A stretch of 7,851 bases of DNA, from positions 1 to 7,851 of the forward strand of contig DXMF01000031.1 in the NCBI GenBank assembly GCA_019414345.1. Direction: 5' to 3'. The translations under genes were made by a program, and so were the position numbers. The stretch comes from Collinsella sp. GTDB lineage: Bacteria; Actinomycetota; Coriobacteriia; Coriobacteriales; Coriobacteriaceae. The stretch's first letter is position 1; each line of letters starts with the position of its first letter. The notes under the pieces were generated by a model, which saw nothing but the letters and a program-made list of their open reading frames with translations, was not told where the DNA came from and did not search any database. Positions 5,414-7,851 of this stretch are shown one piece after another.

Positions 5414-6391
5414 CTACTTGCCGACAACGCCCTCGGCATCCCACCAGTCGAGCTGGGCGATGTTGTCGCGGATGTGCTGACAGCTCTTGTGGAAGCCCTC
5501 GAGCTCGTGCTCGGAAAGGTCGAGTGTGTAGACCTCCTCGACGCCCTCGGCACCGATCACGCACGGCAGGGAGGTAAAGATACCCTCCTCGCCATACTGG
5601 CCGGTCATAAGCGTAGAGGCCGAAAGCACGGCGTGCTCGTTGTGCAGCACGGCGGCGCAGACGCGCGCGGCGGAGTTGGCAACGGCGTACTCGGTACACT
5701 GCTTGCCCTGGTAGGTCACATAGCCGCCCTTGCGTGCAAGCTCCTCGACCTCCATGTGGTCGAAGGCGTACTTGTCGGGGTTCTCGGCCTGAAGCTCGTT
5801 GAGGTTTTTGCCAGCGATGGTTGCGGCCTTAAAGGCAGCAAGCTGGCTAAAGCCGTGCTCGCCGATCATGTAGGCGTCGATGGACTTGGGGCTCACGCCG
5901 ACCTTCTTGGAGATCTCGGTGCGCAAGCGGGCGGAGTCCAGACCGCAGCCCGAGCCGATGATCTTCTTGGGATCGTAGCCGGTCAGGTGCCACAGCTCGG
6001 TGCACACGACGTCGCAGGGGTTGGAGATGCTCACGAAGATGCCGTCAAAGCCGGCGTCGACGATGCGCTTGGCAAAGGAGCGGGCGGCGTCGGTGGTAAA
6101 GAACAGCTCGCCGTCGCGGTTGCCGGCGGCCAGCGCGACCTTGCCGGCAGCGTTGACGATGACGTCGCAGCAGGCAAGCTCCTCGTAGTGGTCGTAGCAG
6201 TTGACGATCTTGGTGTTGTACGGGACAAACGAAAGGGAGTCGCGCAGGTCCTGGACCTCGGACGTCACTTTGGCCTCGTTGATATCGCACAGGTACAGCT
6301 CATCGGCAATGCCCTGCATGAGCAGGCTGTTGGCGACATGTGCTCCTACGTGGCCCTGGCCGACCACACCGATCTTACGCGTCTGGTACAT
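5414..6391 (-). CDS. NAD-dependent L-2-hydroxyacid dehydrogenase (L-lactate / L-2-hydroxyisocaproate type)
   Basis: A 325-residue member of the lactate/malate dehydrogenase family, which interconverts a 2-keto acid and an L-2-hydroxy acid with NAD(H). The Rossmann motif is GVVGQGHVGAHV (8-19), and D36 after the second strand (LYLCD) favours NAD over NADP. Catalytic candidates are R92 in the mobile loop, D152 and R155 in LDSARLR, and H179 in GEHG (177-180), with ISNPCD at 122-127. The loop after AAGK (81-84) reads VALAAGNRDGE instead of the lactate-dehydrogenase QxxGE-R pattern, with a hydrophobic residue where Gln102 would be, as in L-2-hydroxyisocaproate dehydrogenases. Substrate is therefore uncertain. 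The start is ATG 6391, seven bases after AAAGGA (6404-6399), and the conserved IGVVG strand follows at once. An upstream in-frame extension to 6484 lacks family similarity. It is divergent from metA and convergent with the SIS gene. Confidence 0.9.
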   Translation of the reverse strand: MYQTRKIGVVGQGHVGAHVANSLLMQGIADELYLCDINEAKVTSEVQDLRDSLSFVPYNTKIVNCYDHYEELACCDVIVNAAGKVALAAGNRDGELFFTTDAARSFAKRIVDAGFDGIFVSISNPCDVVCTELWHLTGYDPKKIIGSGCGLDSARLRTEISKKVGVSPKSIDAYMIGEHGFSQLAAFKAATIAGKNLNELQAENPDKYAFDHMEVEELARKGGYVTYQGKQCTEYAVANSAARVCAAVLHNEHAVLSASTLMTGQYGEEGIFTSLPCVIGAEGVEEVYTLDLSEHELEGFHKSCQHIRDNIAQLDWWDAEGVVGK

Positions 6392-6428
6392 ATACGTATC
6401 CTTTCGGCCGAGTTTTTCGCGTCGAACC

Positions 6429-6434
6429 ATTGTA
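6429..6434 (-). promoter_or_regulatory. -10 box of the dehydrogenase promoter
   Basis: On the minus strand TACAAT (6434 to 6429) matches five of six -10 positions and lies 37 bases before the start codon. The -35 region at the right spacing (TAGCAA or CTAGCA) is poor. CTTT...CTAG...AAAG (6449-6464) is a weak dyad over that region and might bind a factor. Transcription would start near 6422. Confidence 0.45.
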
Positions 6435-6525
6435 GCGTCCTGCTGCCACTTTGCTAGGCTAAAGCGCCGTAGATTTTTGGACATGCCTTAATCTCTACTT
6501 TTGGAGTGATTTGGGCCGCTGACGG

Positions 6526-6540
6526 CATCGCTGGGCGATG
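6526..6540. other. Small hairpin between the divergent dehydrogenase and metA genes
   Basis: CATCGC (6526-6531) pairs with GCGATG (6535-6540) around TGG. No T tract follows. The divergent gap of 210 bases has no S-box, T-box or other riboswitch core that I can recognise. A possible metA -10 is TACCAT (6568-6573), without a convincing -35. The meaning of the hairpin is unknown. Confidence 0.3.
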
Positions 6541-6601
6541 TGCTCGCGCGGATGGGGCCGGTCGTTGTACCATAGCTGCAACTGACTCGTAAGGAGCATC
6601 C

Positions 6602-7528
6602 ATGCCCATTCGCATCCCCGACGCCCTCCCTGCCGCCGCGCAGCTCGAGAGCGAGAACATCTTTGTCATGACCGAGTACCGCGCGCTGCACCAGGACATC
6701 CGTCCGCTGCGCGTGCTCATCCTCAACCTCATGCCCACCAAGATCGCCACCGAGACGCAGATCATGCGCAAGCTCTCCAACACGCCGCTGCAGGTGGAGG
6801 TGGACCTGCTGCGCACCAAGACGCACGAGGCCACGCACGTGAGCGCCGGCCACTTGGAGACGTTCTACCGCACGTTCGACGACATCCGCGACATCCACTA
6901 CGACGGCCTGATCATCACGGGCGCGCCGGTGGAGCAGATGCCGTTCGAAGAGGTCGACTACTGGCCCGAGCTCTGCCAGATCATGGATTGGTCCACCACG
7001 CACGTGCACTCTACGCTGCACATTTGTTGGGGCGCGCAGGCTGGCCTGTACCATCATTACGGTATCCAGAAGTACAACCTGCCGGCAAAGGCGAGCGGTG
7101 TGTTCGAGCATTATCTGGTGAAGCCGCAAAGCCCGCTGGTCCGCGGCTTCGACGACCGTTTCTATGCCGTGCATTCGCGCAACACCGATGTGCGCCGCGA
7201 GGACGTGGAGGCCGAGCCGCAGCTTGAGGTCGTGGCCGTGTCCGACGAGGTGGGCTTGTACATCGTCAAGTCGACCGACAGCCGCCGCTTCTTTGTCTTT
7301 GGCCATCCCGAGTACGATACCGACACGTTGCGCTTGGAGTACGAGCGCGACGTGAAGCGCGGGCTCAACCCCCAGGTGCCGGCGCATTACTTCCCAGGTG
7401 ACGACCCCACCGCCGAGCCGCGTAACGTCTGGCGCAGCCAGGCTCAGCTGTTCTACACCAACTGGCTCAACTACTACGTCTACCAGACCACGCCCTACGA
7501 CCTGGCCCGCGCCGGCGAGGAGCACTAG
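6602..7528 (+). CDS. metA: Homoserine O-acyltransferase MetA, predicted acetyl-CoA type
   Basis: A 308-residue cytoplasmic enzyme that acylates L-homoserine, the first dedicated step of methionine synthesis. It has the full length of the MetA family. The nucleophile is C142 in HICWGAQAG (140-148). H235 and E237 in FGHPEYDTD complete the catalytic set at the same numbers as in E. coli. The N-terminal ENIFVMTEYRA and RVLILNLMPTKI (37-48) are also family hallmarks. Residue 111, in TGAPVEQM (106-113), is Glu. In this family Glu at 111 has been linked to acetyl-CoA use and Gly to succinyl-CoA use, so the product is probably O-acetylhomoserine. The name homoserine O-succinyltransferase is the common default annotation. 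ATG 6602 follows AAGGAG (6591-6596) at five bases. No other methionine gene is adjacent, and the gene appears monocistronic. Confidence 0.96.
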   Translation: MPIRIPDALPAAAQLESENIFVMTEYRALHQDIRPLRVLILNLMPTKIATETQIMRKLSNTPLQVEVDLLRTKTHEATHVSAGHLETFYRTFDDIRDIHYDGLIITGAPVEQMPFEEVDYWPELCQIMDWSTTHVHSTLHICWGAQAGLYHHYGIQKYNLPAKASGVFEHYLVKPQSPLVRGFDDRFYAVHSRNTDVRREDVEAEPQLEVVAVSDEVGLYIVKSTDSRRFFVFGHPEYDTDTLRLEYERDVKRGLNPQVPAHYFPGDDPTAEPRNVWRSQAQLFYTNWLNYYVYQTTPYDLARAGEEH

Positions 7529-7577
7529 ACTGCGATGGTACTGCTGTAGCCGTGGCTGCGGCTGTGCTCGTGGCATG

Positions 7578-7643
7578 ACGAGCGTGGATTATCGGACACA
7601 CGAGCGTGGATTTTCGGACACACGAGCGTGGATTTTCGGACGT
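7578..7643 (+). repeat. Three tandem copies of a 22-base repeat
   Basis: Units at 7578-7599, 7600-7621 and 7622-7643 share the core GAGCGTGGATTTTCGGAC. Unit 1 has A for T once in the core, and unit 3 ends in GT instead of AC. A fourth, diverged copy of the left half (CGAGCGTGGAT) begins at 7652 and becomes the 5' arm of the following hairpin. The 22-base period is about two helical turns. There are no spacers, so it is not a CRISPR array. The stretch 7529-7851 otherwise holds only the terminator and a doubtful reading-frame tail. Confidence 0.85.
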
Positions 7644-7652
7644 TTACAAATC

Positions 7653-7723
7653 GAGCGTGGATAATCTCCCACTTTTGGCTCAAAACTAGGCTCAAAACGG
7701 GAGATTATCCACGCTCATTTTTT
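7653..7723 (+). terminator. 18-bp hairpin followed by six Ts, probable metA terminator
   Basis: GAGCGTGGATAATCTCCC (7653-7670) is exactly reverse-complemented at 7699-7716, and TTTTTT follows at 7718-7723. The 28-base loop contains GGCTCAAAAC twice (7677-7686 and 7689-7698). The arms are built from the same core as the tandem repeats just upstream. It sits 124 bases after the metA stop, far for a dedicated terminator, but no other is seen. It might also serve a convergent minus-strand gene. Confidence 0.72.
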
Positions 7724-7748
7724 AGGCATGTAGATGCCGATGGCTCGG

Positions 7749-7850
7749 CTAAGAGACGGTGCATGCAGAGGCAAAGTCGCATTTGGCGTAGTCTTGAATC
7801 TCGACGGGTTTTTCTTTCTGATAATCCAATGGACCAAGGCATCTAAATGT
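7749..7850 (-). CDS. Possible 3' end of a minus-strand gene (partial, doubtful)
   Basis: On the minus strand an open frame enters from the right edge and reads 33 codons to TAG at 7751-7749. Its C-terminus includes LDYQKEKPVEIQDYAKCDFA. It would make the gene convergent with metA across the hairpin at 7653-7723, a sensible arrangement. The length is too short to be significant, codon ends are only mildly GC-rich, and I do not recognise the protein. The opposite strand here shows no promoter or start I would trust. Confidence 0.25.
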   Translation of the reverse strand, partial: TFRCLGPLDYQKEKPVEIQDYAKCDFASACTVS

Positions 7851-7851
7851 G

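Noticed and set aside
5474..6457. Long plus-strand open frame (327 codons) opposite the dehydrogenase
   Set aside because: It is an antisense shadow of a confidently identified gene, a common effect of GC-rich third positions, and its product is a low-complexity Val/Leu/Gly/Asp sequence with no family motif.
6392..6484. 31-residue N-terminal extension of the dehydrogenase
   Set aside because: The internal ATG at 6391 has a well-placed AAAGGA and begins right before the conserved Rossmann strand. The extension would also swallow the TACAAT -10 box.
6392..6601. Riboswitch upstream of metA
   Set aside because: Only a 6-bp hairpin is visible. No S-box, SAM-II or T-box core elements could be found by eye.
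6488..7576. Long minus-strand open frame (362 codons) opposite metA
   Set aside because: Shadow of metA, which has all catalytic residues. The antisense product is rich in Val, His, Arg and Leu without recognisable domains.
7578..7672. CRISPR array
   Set aside because: Units are contiguous 22-base tandem copies without variable spacers, and no cas gene is present.
7731..7845. TAGATGCC (7731-7738) and GGCATCTA (7838-7845) as inverted ends of a small element
   Set aside because: An 8-bp match over 100 bases is weak, and there are no target duplications or other element features. Probably chance.
7628..7846. Plus-strand open frame of 72 codons after metA
   Set aside because: It begins inside the tandem repeat and spans the whole terminator hairpin. 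Composition and lack of a ribosome site argue against coding.

Overview
The window looks like chromosomal DNA from a high-GC Gram-positive gut bacterium of the Coriobacteriia, most likely Collinsella or a close relative. That placement is an inference from strong C/G bias at third codon positions, compact AT-rich intergenic promoters, GGAGG-type ribosome sites and this combination of gene families. No rRNA, tRNA, phage or insertion-sequence gene is visible.

Layout. Positions 2-166 hold the last 54 codons of an unidentified gene. A 220-base AT-rich gap with two inverted repeats follows. Next come a GntR/HutC-family regulator (387-1106), a hairpin directly after its stop, and a 100-base nested inverted-repeat element (1148-1247) that could be a structured RNA. 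Then recQ (1429-3411) overlaps the start of a second, paralogous GntR/HutC regulator (3411-4169). A regulatory region with a 62-base-spaced direct repeat, a palindrome and an extended -10 promoter precedes an FrlB-like SIS-domain sugar deglycase/isomerase (4314-5282). Convergent to it is an NAD-dependent L-2-hydroxyacid (lactate-type) dehydrogenase (5414-6391, minus), ended by a strong GC-rich terminator. Divergent from that is metA (6602-7528). The last 323 bases contain tandem 22-base repeats, an 18-bp hairpin followed by six Ts, and perhaps the 3' end of a minus-strand gene.

How the parts may work together. The second GntR regulator, the operator-rich gap and the SIS enzyme form a plausible regulator-target pair for using a phosphorylated glycated amino acid (Amadori compound). 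The kinase and transporter of such a pathway are not in the window. recQ, the dehydrogenase and metA are housekeeping or metabolic genes. MetA carries Glu at position 111, the residue reported to select acetyl-CoA rather than succinyl-CoA, so it is better read as a homoserine O-acetyltransferase.

Most unusual are the noncoding elements: the nested structure at 1148-1247 with an unpaired anti-Shine-Dalgarno-like tract, and a 22-base repeat present as three tandem copies near 7600 and again, inverted and nearly intact, at 1309-1331.
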